Below are positions 1 through 9,600 of a stretch of 64,000 bases of DNA, piece after piece. Below the pieces are notes generated by a model. The model was given only the letters and a program-made list of their open reading frames with translations, was not told where the DNA came from and made no database searches. A program made the translations under genes and the position numbers. Numbering within the stretch: the first letter of the stretch is position 1; each line of letters starts with the position of its first letter. The stretch comes from DASXRA01 sp963737425 (GTDB taxonomy: Bacteria; Actinomycetota; Actinomycetes; Mycobacteriales; Jatrophihabitantaceae): positions 372,001 to 436,000 of the forward strand of contig CAVTSX010000003.1 of assembly GCA_963737425.1 (NCBI GenBank), written 5' to 3'.

Positions 1-1280
1 CGTTGCGCCCGTTCGGGAAGGTTGTGCAGGTCGATCACGGTGACCTGCTGGCCGTCAGTGCTGATCTCACGGCCGCGGAGCGCGCCGGCCGGGCCGCTGG
101 TCCCGGCCGGGTCGGGCAGGTCGCCGCGGATCACGTCCGTCAGCGCCCGCTGGCTGGACCGCAGCCGTCGCAGGAACGCGTTTACGGTGCCGACGCCGAT
201 CGCGTTGCCGGCCCAGTGGGTCATCGTCGCGTCGTCGGTGACCAGCGCGCTGATCTTGTCGACGAAATCACCGTAGGTGCGGCAGGTGACCCCATCGATG
301 AGGACCGCACCGTCCTCGCCGGCCGCTTGCGCTTCCCGAGCGAGGCGGCTGGTGACATTGTTGACGACGATCGTGTATTGCTGGCGGTCGTCTTCGGCGT
401 CGGCGAACACGTACGGCAGCAGTTGCCGCGCGCAGAACTCATGCAGGGTCCACCAGAACGCCGTAACGCCGCTGGTCCTCCCAGTCACGTGTGGCCGCCC
501 GGTCCGGTCTCCGGGGGTGGGAGGGGCGTAGAACGCGGTGGACGTGAACGGTTCGGCCGGAAGGCCCAGGCGGGCGTAGGCGCCGCGCAGCGCGTCCCCG
601 TTCGGCCCGATCAGGCGCCGGTTCGGCTGGTCGAGGAATAGCAGATCTTCACCCTTGACCGAGAAGATGAGCGCTTTGGCGTTGTGCGGGTCGCGCAGCG
701 CCGCGCCGCGGAACATGGCGTGCAGAAGGAACAGCGCGAACGACGTCTTCGTAGCGACCCCGGAAATGCCGGAGATTGAGATGTGCGCACCGCGAGTGCC
801 GTCGACGAACTCCATGTTGACGTAGATGGTCTCGCCGTCGCGGCCGGAGCCGACCGGGAGGCGGCGGTCCATCTGGTCGAAGTACAGCGCATGAGCGCGT
901 TCGTCGCCGGTGGCACGACGCACCGTCTCGCCGGGCCGCGGCGGGACGTAGAGCTCCGGCTCGACGCGGGTCGTGGCGATCTCAGCGACCTCCTGAACAG
1001 CGGCCGGCAGGACGCCGTCGGATATAAGGAAGACGTCGCTGCCGAAGCTGGCGCCTTCGTGCCGCGCGGACACCTCGGTGACGATCCCGGAGGTCGTGAC
1101 CAGGCCGCGGCCGGACACGTCGCGAGCGGTGACGACGACATCGTCGAGCTGCAGGTAGGCCCCGTCCTGCACGGCGACGTGCCACAGCAGCGGGGTCGAA
1201 TCCAGCAGGCCCTGCACCCTGCCGACGGACCTTCCCGGCTCCGCGGGCGAGGTGGTCGGGGGTGCGGTACCAGGTTCCAT
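1..1280 (-). CDS. HerA-like (DUF87/HAS-barrel) ATP-binding protein, C-terminus beyond the left edge
   Basis: An uninterrupted minus-strand frame starts at ATG 1280 and runs off the window, giving 426 visible residues. The N-terminal ~110 residues are beta-rich, as expected of the HAS-barrel of HerA-type translocases. A P-loop of the form GISGVATKTS lies near residue 170-180, and the next strand (ALIFSVKGEDLLFLD) resembles the family's core. HerA proteins are hexameric DNA-pumping ATPases that usually work with a NurA-type nuclease, either in end resection or in defence systems. Any NurA partner would lie left of base 1. The gene is divergent from the Gabija-like pair, with 333 bases between starts. 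Competing open frames on the plus strand have no recognisable domain. Family assignment is fairly secure; role (repair or defence) is undecided. Confidence 0.8.
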   Translation of the reverse strand, partial: MEPGTAPPTTSPAEPGRSVGRVQGLLDSTPLLWHVAVQDGAYLQLDDVVVTARDVSGRGLVTTSGIVTEVSARHEGASFGSDVFLISDGVLPAAVQEVAEIATTRVEPELYVPPRPGETVRRATGDERAHALYFDQMDRRLPVGSGRDGETIYVNMEFVDGTRGAHISISGISGVATKTSFALFLLHAMFRGAALRDPHNAKALIFSVKGEDLLFLDQPNRRLIGPNGDALRGAYARLGLPAEPFTSTAFYAPPTPGDRTGRPHVTGRTSGVTAFWWTLHEFCARQLLPYVFADAEDDRQQYTIVVNNVTSRLAREAQAAGEDGAVLIDGVTCRTYGDFVDKISALVTDDATMTHWAGNAIGVGTVNAFLRRLRSSQRALTDVIRGDLPDPAGTSGPAGALRGREISTDGQQVTVIDLHNLPERAQ

Positions 1281-1613
1281 CGGGTCGAGTCCCCTCACGT
1301 GCGCCGCGGCCTGGCGCCGTCCGATGTGAGCGGCGCGTGAGCAGCTGTTGCCGGCACAGGATATGTCGGTCCGGCGACAATTTTGGAGCCTCGACAAGTT
1401 TGCCGCGAGTCGGCGCGAGACGGCGACGCTGGTGTCCGCCGGTCGAACTCGCTGACCTTCTCCGGAACGGACCGGAAACGACCTGAACCTCAATGGCGGC
1501 GCGTCATTCACGAGATGGTCGGAATGAACGATATACACGATGCCCAGGTACTTCCCGATGCATACCGAGGGGCAGGCATCTGGAGTCAGCCAAATGGAAC
1601 TCGTGAGGACCCT
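1281..1613. promoter_or_regulatory. Divergent intergenic region between herA-like and gajA-like genes
   Basis: 333 bases separate the two divergent genes, so promoters for both should lie here. A plus-strand frame open from 1383 in phase with the nuclease gene covers much of it, but those residues look like a non-coding extension with no ribosome-binding site. I see no clear palindrome or sigma-70-type promoter. Confidence 0.35.
1605..1609 (+). promoter_or_regulatory. Ribosome-binding site deciding the gajA-like start
   Basis: GAGGA placed 4 bases before GTG 1614. Upstream in-phase ATG codons at 1515 and 1524 have no comparable Shine-Dalgarno match, so the shorter start is preferred. Confidence 0.5.
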
Positions 1614-3404
1614 GTGCAGATTCGACGCATCGATATCGAGAACTTTCGGGGCATTCAATCACTTTCTTGGGCTATCGCCGCCGATCAGACGTTCATTGCC
1701 GTCATTGGCCCAGGTGACTCCACGAAATCAACCGTCCTCACCGCGATCCACCGCGCGCTGAGCGACGCATGGAACATCACTTTCCACGACACGGACTTCT
1801 TTGATTGCAACATCGAGGATCCGATTCGGATCCGGGTCGCAGTGGGACATCTACCCGATGGCTTGATGTCCATGGACGCGTTCGGTCTGCACTTGTGCGG
1901 CATCACCGAGGCAGGGCATCTCACCCACGACCCTGAGGACGGAGACGAGCCGTGCGTCGTCGTCGAGCTGACAGTCGAGAAGGACCTCGAGCCTAAGTGG
2001 ACCGCTTACCGGCCCGACGCGTCCGGCGTCCCACACACCATCAAAGCAAGCCTGCGGGCCAAGTTCGGACTCTTCCGGATCGACGATCGGATCGATGCTC
2101 ACCTTCGGTGGTCGCGCACCTCTGCCCTCGGCCGGCTCACGGAAGCCAAGCACGGGACGAAGCAGGCCCTCGTCGACGCCAACCGAGCTGCCCGCGAGGC
2201 CGTATCAGCTTCCATCAGCGAAGAACTCACCAACCTGACCAGCGAGATCCAGGCCAAGCTCCTGGAGTCGGGTAGTGGCGATTTCCGCGACCTGAAGCCA
2301 GGGCTGGACACCTCGCTCAACCATGCTCAGGGCAACCTCGCACTCTTCGAGGGCCAAGTGCCATTGATGAACTTCGGGCTGGGCAGCCGACGACTGGCGG
2401 GCGCCGCCACCCAGCAGCTCGCGTACGACGGCCAGGCGCTCCTGTTGGTTGACGAGGTCGAACACGGCCTCGAGCCTCACCGGCTCGTTCATCTGCTCAC
2501 GCAGCTGCGCGCACCGCAGGCATACGCCCAGGTCTTCGTCACGACGCATTCGCCGACCGCACTACTACACCTCGACGCAAAGGACCTCAACGCCGCCCGC
2601 TCCACCGGCGGAGTCACCAAGTTGAAGCGACTCGATGACCCCGCCGACATGCAGCGCCTGCTCCGCGGTTGGCCGGAAGCGTTCCTTGCCAGGCACATTC
2701 TGGTCGCGGAAGGCAAGACCGAGTACGGGATGAGCCTTCACTTGGTGGAGGCCTGGGATCGGCAGCGTGCCGAACAGTTGAAGTCGCCAAGCGCCGCCCT
2801 GGGAGTCGTTGCCGTGGAAGGAAGGGGCGGGAACAACTCCGTCAAGCTTGCCCGACAGCTGCTGGAGTCCGGTTTCCGGATCACACTGTTTGTGGACAGT
2901 GACGTCGAGGACGTCAACACGGAGGCAGCAGCGCTGGCAGCGGTTGGCGGCGCCGTAGTCCGGTGGACCGGTGACCTGAACACAGAGCAGGCAGTGTGCT
3001 CCGAGCTCGACGCGGCGGGGCTTACCGCGTTCATTGACCTTGCGGTCAAGATCGCCGAGAGCTCAGAGGTGGCGGCGATTGCCTACGCCGACCACCTTAA
3101 GGATCGCGGCGCTCCCCGGACCGACACCGTTCTGAACGTCGCCTCCTGGCAAGACGCCGGCATTGAAATCGACCGAGCGCAGGAGATTATTGCCGCGGCC
3201 GCGCACGCCAAAAGTTGGTTCAAGAACGTCGACCGCGGAAAGCAACTCGGTGCGTTCATCCTCTCGCGATCCGAACTCGAAAGCGGCCAACTTCGCTCGG
3301 CTCTAGCGCAGCTAGAGGCCGCCGTCTATGCGCCCGGGGACTCGCTGTCGGCTGACCCGGCTTCGACAGAGGACACGGTCGCCGACCGTGGAATGCAGCC
3401 GTGA
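1614..3404 (+). CDS. gajA: OLD-family ATPase-TOPRIM endonuclease, GajA-like (Gabija)
   Basis: 596 residues if translation starts at GTG 1614. I chose this start because GAGGA (1605-1609) sits 4 bases upstream and because the conserved ABC-ATPase opening (QIRRIDIENFRGIQ) begins there. The Walker A is an unusual GPGDSTKST near residue 30. The ABC signature-like and Walker B region (LLVDEVEHGLEP) is followed by an H-loop (VTTHSP). The C-terminal TOPRIM domain has VAEGKTEY, with the catalytic Glu, and FVDSDVED, with the DxD metal site. Class 2 OLD proteins are defined by a neighbouring UvrD-like helicase; with it they form Gabija, which nicks phage DNA when nucleotide pools fall. The stop overlaps the helicase start (GTGA). 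Length is close to that of known GajA. Confidence 0.85.
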   Translation: MQIRRIDIENFRGIQSLSWAIAADQTFIAVIGPGDSTKSTVLTAIHRALSDAWNITFHDTDFFDCNIEDPIRIRVAVGHLPDGLMSMDAFGLHLCGITEAGHLTHDPEDGDEPCVVVELTVEKDLEPKWTAYRPDASGVPHTIKASLRAKFGLFRIDDRIDAHLRWSRTSALGRLTEAKHGTKQALVDANRAAREAVSASISEELTNLTSEIQAKLLESGSGDFRDLKPGLDTSLNHAQGNLALFEGQVPLMNFGLGSRRLAGAATQQLAYDGQALLLVDEVEHGLEPHRLVHLLTQLRAPQAYAQVFVTTHSPTALLHLDAKDLNAARSTGGVTKLKRLDDPADMQRLLRGWPEAFLARHILVAEGKTEYGMSLHLVEAWDRQRAEQLKSPSAALGVVAVEGRGGNNSVKLARQLLESGFRITLFVDSDVEDVNTEAAALAAVGGAVVRWTGDLNTEQAVCSELDAAGLTAFIDLAVKIAESSEVAAIAYADHLKDRGAPRTDTVLNVASWQDAGIEIDRAQEIIAAAAHAKSWFKNVDRGKQLGAFILSRSELESGQLRSALAQLEAAVYAPGDSLSADPASTEDTVADRGMQP

Positions 3405-4930
3405 GCGCGAACCTGCTCACGCAGGCCAGAGCGTTCATCGCGGCCATGCCTGCGTCGGTGGAGCTGCCGGCCGGAACAGGCAAAACTCACTTACTTGCTG
3501 CTGTCGTAACAGACCTGACAACTCTGTCAGCGGGCGACGAGACGCCGAAGTGCCAGGTCTTGGTCCTGACCCACACGAATGCGGGCGTGCACGCCATCAG
3601 GAAGCGCCTTGACGACTTCGGCGCAGGCAAATCAGTACGGGTCAGCACGATCACCAGCTTCGCGTTCGAGCTTGCCAGGGCATACCCGGAGCTCGGCGGA
3701 CTTGAGATCCCTGAAGTGCCCAACTGGGAGAACTCCGCCTTCTACATCGAAGCGGCGACACACGTGAGTGGGTCTCGGCATATCCAGCGGGTGCTCGCGG
3801 CTTCCTTTACCCACCTCCTGGTTGACGAGTACCAGGACTGCACCGAGTCCCAGCACAAGCTCGTGCTCCGCCTCACCGAGGCCATATCGGCCGTTGGCGT
3901 CTTCGGAGACCAGCTCCAGGCGATTTTCGGATTCGCTGATCCGCTCATCTCGTGGTCGGCGGTGGAGGCGGTTTTTCCGAGGTTCGACATCGACTGGATG
4001 CCTTGGCGCTGGCAGGGACACAATGAGGCTTTGGGACGGTGGCTCGTACAAGTACGAGACCTACTGAAGGTCGGGGAGGTCTTCGACTTGTCACCTGCCG
4101 CGCTTCCGAATGGTGTCCGTTTCGAATACGGCTCCCAAGACCACCGAGTATTACCCCGCGTAGCGCGCGAGGTCGGCACGGCGGAGGAAACTGTTCTTAT
4201 CCTGTGTGGCCTCGCACCGGAGATGGTTCGAGCGGCCGCGAAGCGCCTCCACGGTCAGTATTCTGTCATGGAGGAGATTCACGGGTCGTACATGCGCGAC
4301 CAGCTGACCGTCCTGAATGCGACAGACCCAATCGGTTACGGCCGTTGGCTCGCCAACGTGGCGAAGAACTGTTTCATCGGCTATGGAGCCCTCAACCCAA
4401 CCGTTCTCACCAGGCTCGGCCAGGGCCTTACCGTTTCACATCTGAAGCGGGACGGGCTCACCGATAGCCTGGTCGCTCTCGACCTCGTCGCAACGAACCG
4501 GAATCTGGAATCACTGGCCCAGGCCATGCTCATCCTGGCACGAGCCAAGGAAGCCAAATTGCACTCACATGAGGCCTGGTACGACATGCTGTCGGCGATT
4601 CGGAGCGCGTCCGCGTCGGCGAAGACGCAAGACGGCTCTCCACCAGCGCCCGACTCGGTGCCGCTGCTCGAGCACCTGGATCGGGTCCGAGACCGGCTCA
4701 GGCACACCGACCGAGCAGACCGGCGCCGCGTCGTGTCACGAACGGTTCTCGTGAAGGGACTGGAGTACGACCATGTGATCGTCGCGAACGTCGACCGCAT
4801 TACCGACGCGTGCAACCTGTATGTCGCGTTGACGCGCGCCCGCAAGACCATCACGGTCCTCGGTTCACATCCGCATGTGATGATCAAGGCGACACCAATG
4901 AGGCCGAGGCAGCCCGATAAAGGGTCATGA
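3401..4930 (+). CDS. gajB: UvrD-like superfamily 1 helicase, GajB-like (Gabija)
   Basis: 509 residues from GTG 3401, whose last bases overlap the stop of the nuclease gene (GTGA), so translation is coupled. Visible SF1A motifs: Walker A (ELPAGTGKTHLL, near residue 25), motif II (LLVDEYQDCTESQ, near 145), motif III (VFGDQLQAIFGF), and the C-terminal UvrD_C_2-type block (VLVKGLEYDHVIV, then LYVALTRARKTITVL, near 450-490) with the motif VI arginine. Size fits GajB (about 490-500 residues) and is much shorter than housekeeping UvrD or PcrA, consistent with loss of the 2B insertion. In Gabija, GajB associates with the GajA tetramer and is thought to sense DNA ends or consume nucleotides. No terminator is evident downstream. 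Confidence 0.85.
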   Translation: MSANLLTQARAFIAAMPASVELPAGTGKTHLLAAVVTDLTTLSAGDETPKCQVLVLTHTNAGVHAIRKRLDDFGAGKSVRVSTITSFAFELARAYPELGGLEIPEVPNWENSAFYIEAATHVSGSRHIQRVLAASFTHLLVDEYQDCTESQHKLVLRLTEAISAVGVFGDQLQAIFGFADPLISWSAVEAVFPRFDIDWMPWRWQGHNEALGRWLVQVRDLLKVGEVFDLSPAALPNGVRFEYGSQDHRVLPRVAREVGTAEETVLILCGLAPEMVRAAAKRLHGQYSVMEEIHGSYMRDQLTVLNATDPIGYGRWLANVAKNCFIGYGALNPTVLTRLGQGLTVSHLKRDGLTDSLVALDLVATNRNLESLAQAMLILARAKEAKLHSHEAWYDMLSAIRSASASAKTQDGSPPAPDSVPLLEHLDRVRDRLRHTDRADRRRVVSRTVLVKGLEYDHVIVANVDRITDACNLYVALTRARKTITVLGSHPHVMIKATPMRPRQPDKGS

Positions 4931-5146
4931 CGGGGGCTGTTGATCAAGACAACGTTGACTCATGGGCCGCCCGCCGACTGATCTTCGCCGGACACGTTGG
5001 TCGCGCGGTAAAGATCTATCTGCGCGCCGATACCTGACGCGTGATCCGTGCGTATCGACGGGCACGCGCGGACGGGAGCGATCCGGGGCTTCGAACCTTG
5101 CCGCCGCGCCGGCGATCGGCTGTGGACCGTCAGGCCACTTCGAGAT

Positions 5147-5749
5147 CTATGCACGCCATCTTGGTATGAGCACGCCGGGGTTTCCGGTGTCGTTGGCTGG
5201 GTCGATGGCGCCGAAATCTGAGAGGTCGCTGGCGGGCCTGGTCCATGCAGGTACCAGCGGACGCATCAGATATTCCGGAATCTCGAGGACGGTCGCGTAG
5301 GCCTTGGGCAAATACGGGCGGTCGTTCCAAGCTCGTCCGGACTCGTTTAAGCCCACCCTCCCGCCAGAAATGACACACGGCTCATCTGGCAGTTGCGCCG
5401 CGAGTCGCTCGGCGACAGCTTTTTGAGACAGCCCAAGCTCTGTCCGCCGTCGCCGGATAAGCGCGCCTAACAGCTTCCAGTCATCCTTGGCAGTTGCCCA
5501 CGCACTTCCTGTCACTGGTTGCGCGGCCATCTCGTAAAGGTAGTAGCAACCAGGCGGAGGTGCTAGTGAATTCCTTATCTCCACCGACTTGATATCGTGC
5601 GTGCAGCCGTCTTCGCCGAGAGCGCATCCGCTTACAATCGGCTCGTTGCAACATATCGAGTAGCCGAGGTTCGCATACAGATCGATATCGCCTATGTCAG
5701 AGACACCACATGCTTGGCAATGGAAGCCAGCTACGTTGGTCGCTTCCAT
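5147..5749 (-). CDS. XRE-family HTH protein with Cys-rich N-terminus
   Basis: 200 residues from ATG 5749, preceded by AAAGGA with 5-base spacing. Residues 1-50 contain several cysteines (CQACG, then CC, then C and C with a His nearby), suggesting a small zinc-binding fold. An XRE-like helix-turn-helix lies around residues 94-115 (LGALIRRRRTELGLSQKAVA), but the rest of the usual five-helix XRE domain is stretched or divergent. It is convergent with the Gabija-like pair and may regulate a nearby module. Function is otherwise unknown. Base composition is somewhat lower in GC than its neighbours, consistent with accessory DNA. Confidence 0.6.
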   Translation of the reverse strand: MEATNVAGFHCQACGVSDIGDIDLYANLGYSICCNEPIVSGCALGEDGCTHDIKSVEIRNSLAPPPGCYYLYEMAAQPVTGSAWATAKDDWKLLGALIRRRRTELGLSQKAVAERLAAQLPDEPCVISGGRVGLNESGRAWNDRPYLPKAYATVLEIPEYLMRPLVPAWTRPASDLSDFGAIDPANDTGNPGVLIPRWRA

Positions 5750-6235
5750 TACCGTTCCTTTCTATCCCCGTCTCTTCAGAGCAAAGTTGCCTTCCGCTGA
5801 AGCTCTCGGCGGTGATGGCGCTGGGTCAGAAATTCCTTCTCCATGGGCCCACGAACGCTCGTTGAACCCCGGCGATGGTCAAACGTCCTTCCTGTCGGCT
5901 TACGCTGGACCGCTCGCCGAGGGGACGGCGCGAATAGGAAAGGTCTCGTCCTTCCTGTCTCGTCCGAAATTGACCTTCGCGGCGATCATCGCCCTGACAT
6001 CTCTGTTCGGCGAGTCACCGCCGGACCTGAGCGATAGGGCATGGCAACGGCGAGGCCGCCTGGGCTGCCGGCGCGCATCCAACGCACCAGCCCAAACCTG
6101 CCCGGTGGAACCACGCCCGCTGCGAGCGCTGTCCTTGCGCGCGGATTGGGTGCGGTCGTCAGACCAGCCCGGCAACCGCGCCCGACGCGCCAGGTTGGCC
6201 GCAGGGTGTCAGTAGTTTGTGTCAGCCTGAATGGC
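5750..6235. other. Intergenic region, no gene recognised
   Basis: 486 bases upstream of the XRE gene. Open frames here lack recognisable domains or ribosome-binding sites. A 13-base direct repeat (CGTCCTTCCTGTC) occurs twice, at about 5883 and 5948, of unknown meaning. The XRE promoter should lie in its left part. Confidence 0.4.
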
Positions 6236-6631
6236 ATGGACGTGTCCGCTCAGGCGGCCGCGAAGGTACCGGGCGAGAACCTACGGGTGTCCCGGGCCGC
6301 GTTCGGTGCGCTGTGGACGGTGGCCGAACAGCTTGGAAGTCAGCCGGGCCTGGATGACGACTATCTGGTCGGTGTCGTGTTGACGTGTCGATGGCTGGCG
6401 AGTCAGCCGGTTTGGTCGCAGGCGGTCAAGCGAGCGGAGATGCCGTATGCGCCGGTGACGTGGCGCCGGCACGCGGCGATGCCAGAGACGATCGACGAGG
6501 AGTACCTCGCGGCGGTCTCTCGGCGCTGGGCCCGGCCGGAGCTGACGCGAGGCGTGGTTGCGACCCTGGACTGGACCTGGCATGGCTCCCGGCGGCCGCC
6601 GCTGGATATTTCGCGGGCGGCCGCCGGCTGA
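6236..6631 (+). CDS. Small hypothetical protein convergent with the relaxase gene
   Basis: 131 residues from ATG 6236. The frame is open further upstream, but the preceding residues are Arg/Pro-rich and look non-coding. The protein is mostly helical with a high Trp content in its C-terminal half (SRRWARPELT, LDWTWHGSRR). Its stop is 11 bases from the end of the convergent relaxase gene. I recognise no domain. Its steady position beside the relaxase suggests it belongs to the mobile element. It could also be a longer protein if an upstream start is used. Confidence 0.5.
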   Translation: MDVSAQAAAKVPGENLRVSRAAFGALWTVAEQLGSQPGLDDDYLVGVVLTCRWLASQPVWSQAVKRAEMPYAPVTWRRHAAMPETIDEEYLAAVSRRWARPELTRGVVATLDWTWHGSRRPPLDISRAAAG

Positions 6632-6642
6632 GTGCCTCCGGA

Positions 6643-9600
6643 TCAGCGGGCGATCTGCCAGTCGTCGCTGCGTTCGGCGGTGCGTGCCGCTTCGATCTGG
6701 TCGTCTCGGTACCAGCGGTCGAGCTGGCGGGCGCGAGTTTCTTCGGCTTCGCGGCGCTGTTCGTCGGCGCGGCGTCGCTCGAGCTCGGCGAGGGCGCGCT
6801 GAGCGCGGGTGATCGTGTCGGCCGTCTCGTCGGCGGTCGGTACCCGCGTCCAGTTGTCCTCCGTCCGCGCTGTTCGGTTCGGTTCGTCGGCGGCCTTGTC
6901 GCGGATGTCGCGGACGTTGGTCTCCGCGGCGTCGGTTGACGGTTCGCGCTCGACGCCGACGACGTCCGCCTCACGCTGCTCGACGACGTCGGCGAGCTCG
7001 GTTTCGTCGGTGATCTCGCGGTGCTGGTCTTCGGCGGCCTGGTCGGCACGGTGAGCGTCGATCCATTCCTCTGCGGTCGTCGCCCGTTCCAGGTCGTCGG
7101 GATCGACGCCGCGAGCCCCAAGTTCGTCTCGGGCACGCTGTTCGGTCGCTCGCGTGCCGGCCGTGTGCGCATACCAGCGAGCGCGGATCTCATCGGCCTT
7201 CTCGAGCTCGGCTGCGCGCTTGTCGAGAAGCTGCGCGAGCGCTCGAGCGTCGGCGGCTTCGCGTTCGAGCTGCGCTTTCCGCTCGCGGTCGGCTTCCTTG
7301 GCCGCTTCGGCGGTGCGGAGCGCGTCGGTGGCGTGGTGGCGCTGGGCGGCCTGAAGGGTGCCGGCCAGTTCGGGGGCGACGTAGTCGGGTTGCCAGGCCT
7401 GCTCTCGTTGGTAGGCACGCACGCGCATGCGCAACTGGCCGTCACTCATCTCGGCTTCGGCGCGGGTGGCTTCGTCGTAGCCGAGTGCACGCCAGGCCGA
7501 GCGCCAGGAGGCGTAGGTCTCGACCTGGCCGGCTTTCGGAGGCCCGGGCAGCGCGAGTTCGGCATCGTCGTGACCGGTGAGTTCGCGGTGCGCCGCGACT
7601 GCGGCGGCTCGCTTGGTCCAGGTCGTTCGCTCGTTGGCGTCCTCGGGGACGGGGCCGAGGGCTTTGATGGCCCATTGTGGTCGGGTCTCGGCGACCTCGA
7701 GGCCGAGGTGCTCGCGGCGGGTGTCGGCGATGGCGGCGAGGTCGTCGAGGTGGCGTTGCCAGATCGGGTTGTCGACTTTCGGTGTCCAGTCGGCGTAGCG
7801 GTCGCCGGCGGGGTGTAGTTCGACGCTGTCGCTGATGCGGTGGTGGATGACGCTGGCGAGGTGTCGCGCGTCGCCTAGGTCGCGGCTGGTGACCGCGTCG
7901 CGCAAGACCTTGTGCGGGTCGTGTCCGGCGACCTCGGCCTGGCGAAGCACACGAGTGACGCTGACCATGCCCTCGTCCGCCGCGAGCGTGCCGCGCTGGC
8001 CCGGGGTGAGTACCCCTTGGTCGACGAGCCGGTCGAGCATCGCGGCCGTGCGGCCGGCGGTGGCGAGCTCGGCGACGTCGGTGAATCGTTCGGCGGCGGT
8101 GCGCAGCGACTCGGCTTCGGCGGTGTTCTGTTCGGCGGTGGCGATCGCGGCGAGCTCGGCCTCGGCCCGCTCTGCACTGCTGGCGATCACGGCAAGGGGA
8201 CTGTGGCGGGTGACCTGGTTCGCGGTGCCCGTTGGTGCGTCGTCGGGAACGGCCTGGGTGCACACGTGCGCGGTATTGGATTTGATTCCGCGGGTGATCC
8301 CGACATAGAACGCGGCGGGACTAGTGCGGCTGGTCGTCACTGTGTGACTGGTATCGACCGTCAGGCCTTGCGCGGAATACACCGTGGACGCGTACCCGAG
8401 AGCGACATGCTCGGCCACGTATGCGCCCGGCAGCGTGATCGGATCGCCGAGTTCGTCTCCGTCAGCCGTGCGGCCGACGACGGGAGCGACGACGAGTCCG
8501 CCGTCCTCGCGAGTCTGCAGAACGCGGTACAGCTCGCGGTTGATCGGGCCGCGCCGGTTGCCGTGGACACCCGCGAGATCCCATTGATTCTTTCGGGCTT
8601 GCACGAGGTCACCGATACCGGCGCTTGTTCCTTGCAGGTCGAGCGGGACGCCGTCCTCGTGGACGCGGCCCAGCCGGACGAGTTCGGCGCGCAGCCGCGC
8701 CGAGATCCGGTCGGCCTGCTCGTTAGTGTCCACGATCAGCAGGGATCGGTGCCCGTCGAGGGTGTCGGCGAGCCAGGCGAGCCCGGCCGTGCGCTCGGTC
8801 TCCTCAATCGTGCCGCCGTCGATGATCCGCCCGTGCTTGCGATAGACGCCGAGCGCGGCCTCATCGCCTTCCCGCAACTGCAGGGATGCCTCGCGCTCCC
8901 ACGCATTGGCGAAACGACGGGCCTCGGTCAGCTCGTAGGCCGGACTGACGCGGGCGATCATGTCCATGCCCCCTCCCGCGCCGACCGCGGCGAGTTGACG
9001 GTGATCTCCGGTGAGCAGCAGCTTCGCGCCGGCATCTTGGGTCAGTGCTTGGATCGCGGCGAGGTCGGCAGTGTTGGCCATCGCGGACTCGTCGACGACG
9101 ACCAGGTCGCCCGGACTGAGCTGCCAGTCGAGGTCATCACCCAACGGCGTGCCAAGAGCGAGTCGGCGCTGCGTGTTCAGCCACCGGGTGATGTTGCGCG
9201 CGTGCAGGCCTTCGCCGGTCAGGACATCAGTGGCGATCTGACTCGAGGCGAGCCCGACAACCTTGCGGTGCTGCCCGTTCCACATCGACGGGTCTTGCCA
9301 CCCTTGGGAGATCATTCCGACGACGAAGGACTTGCCGGTGCCTGCCGGGCCGACCAGGGATTCGACGCCGGCGCCGGAGGTGAGCACGCCGCGCACTGCG
9401 GCGGCCTGATCGACGCCGAGCTCGATGCCCGACTCCGCGAGCCCGTTGAGGAAAGCCGTGGCGAGCTCGACCGGTACCGCGACCGCGGTGCGCTCGACGG
9501 CGGCGGCGCGCAGGGCACGCTCGCTGCGTATGTGCTCCTCGGTCGCGTACAGGTGCCCGCCCGGGCGTTCGTAGGCCGACCGGCCATCTGCGAGACGCAG

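Noticed and set aside
1383..1613. N-terminal extension of the OLD nuclease
   Set aside because: No ribosome-binding site, no homology, and the ATPase fold begins at 1614.
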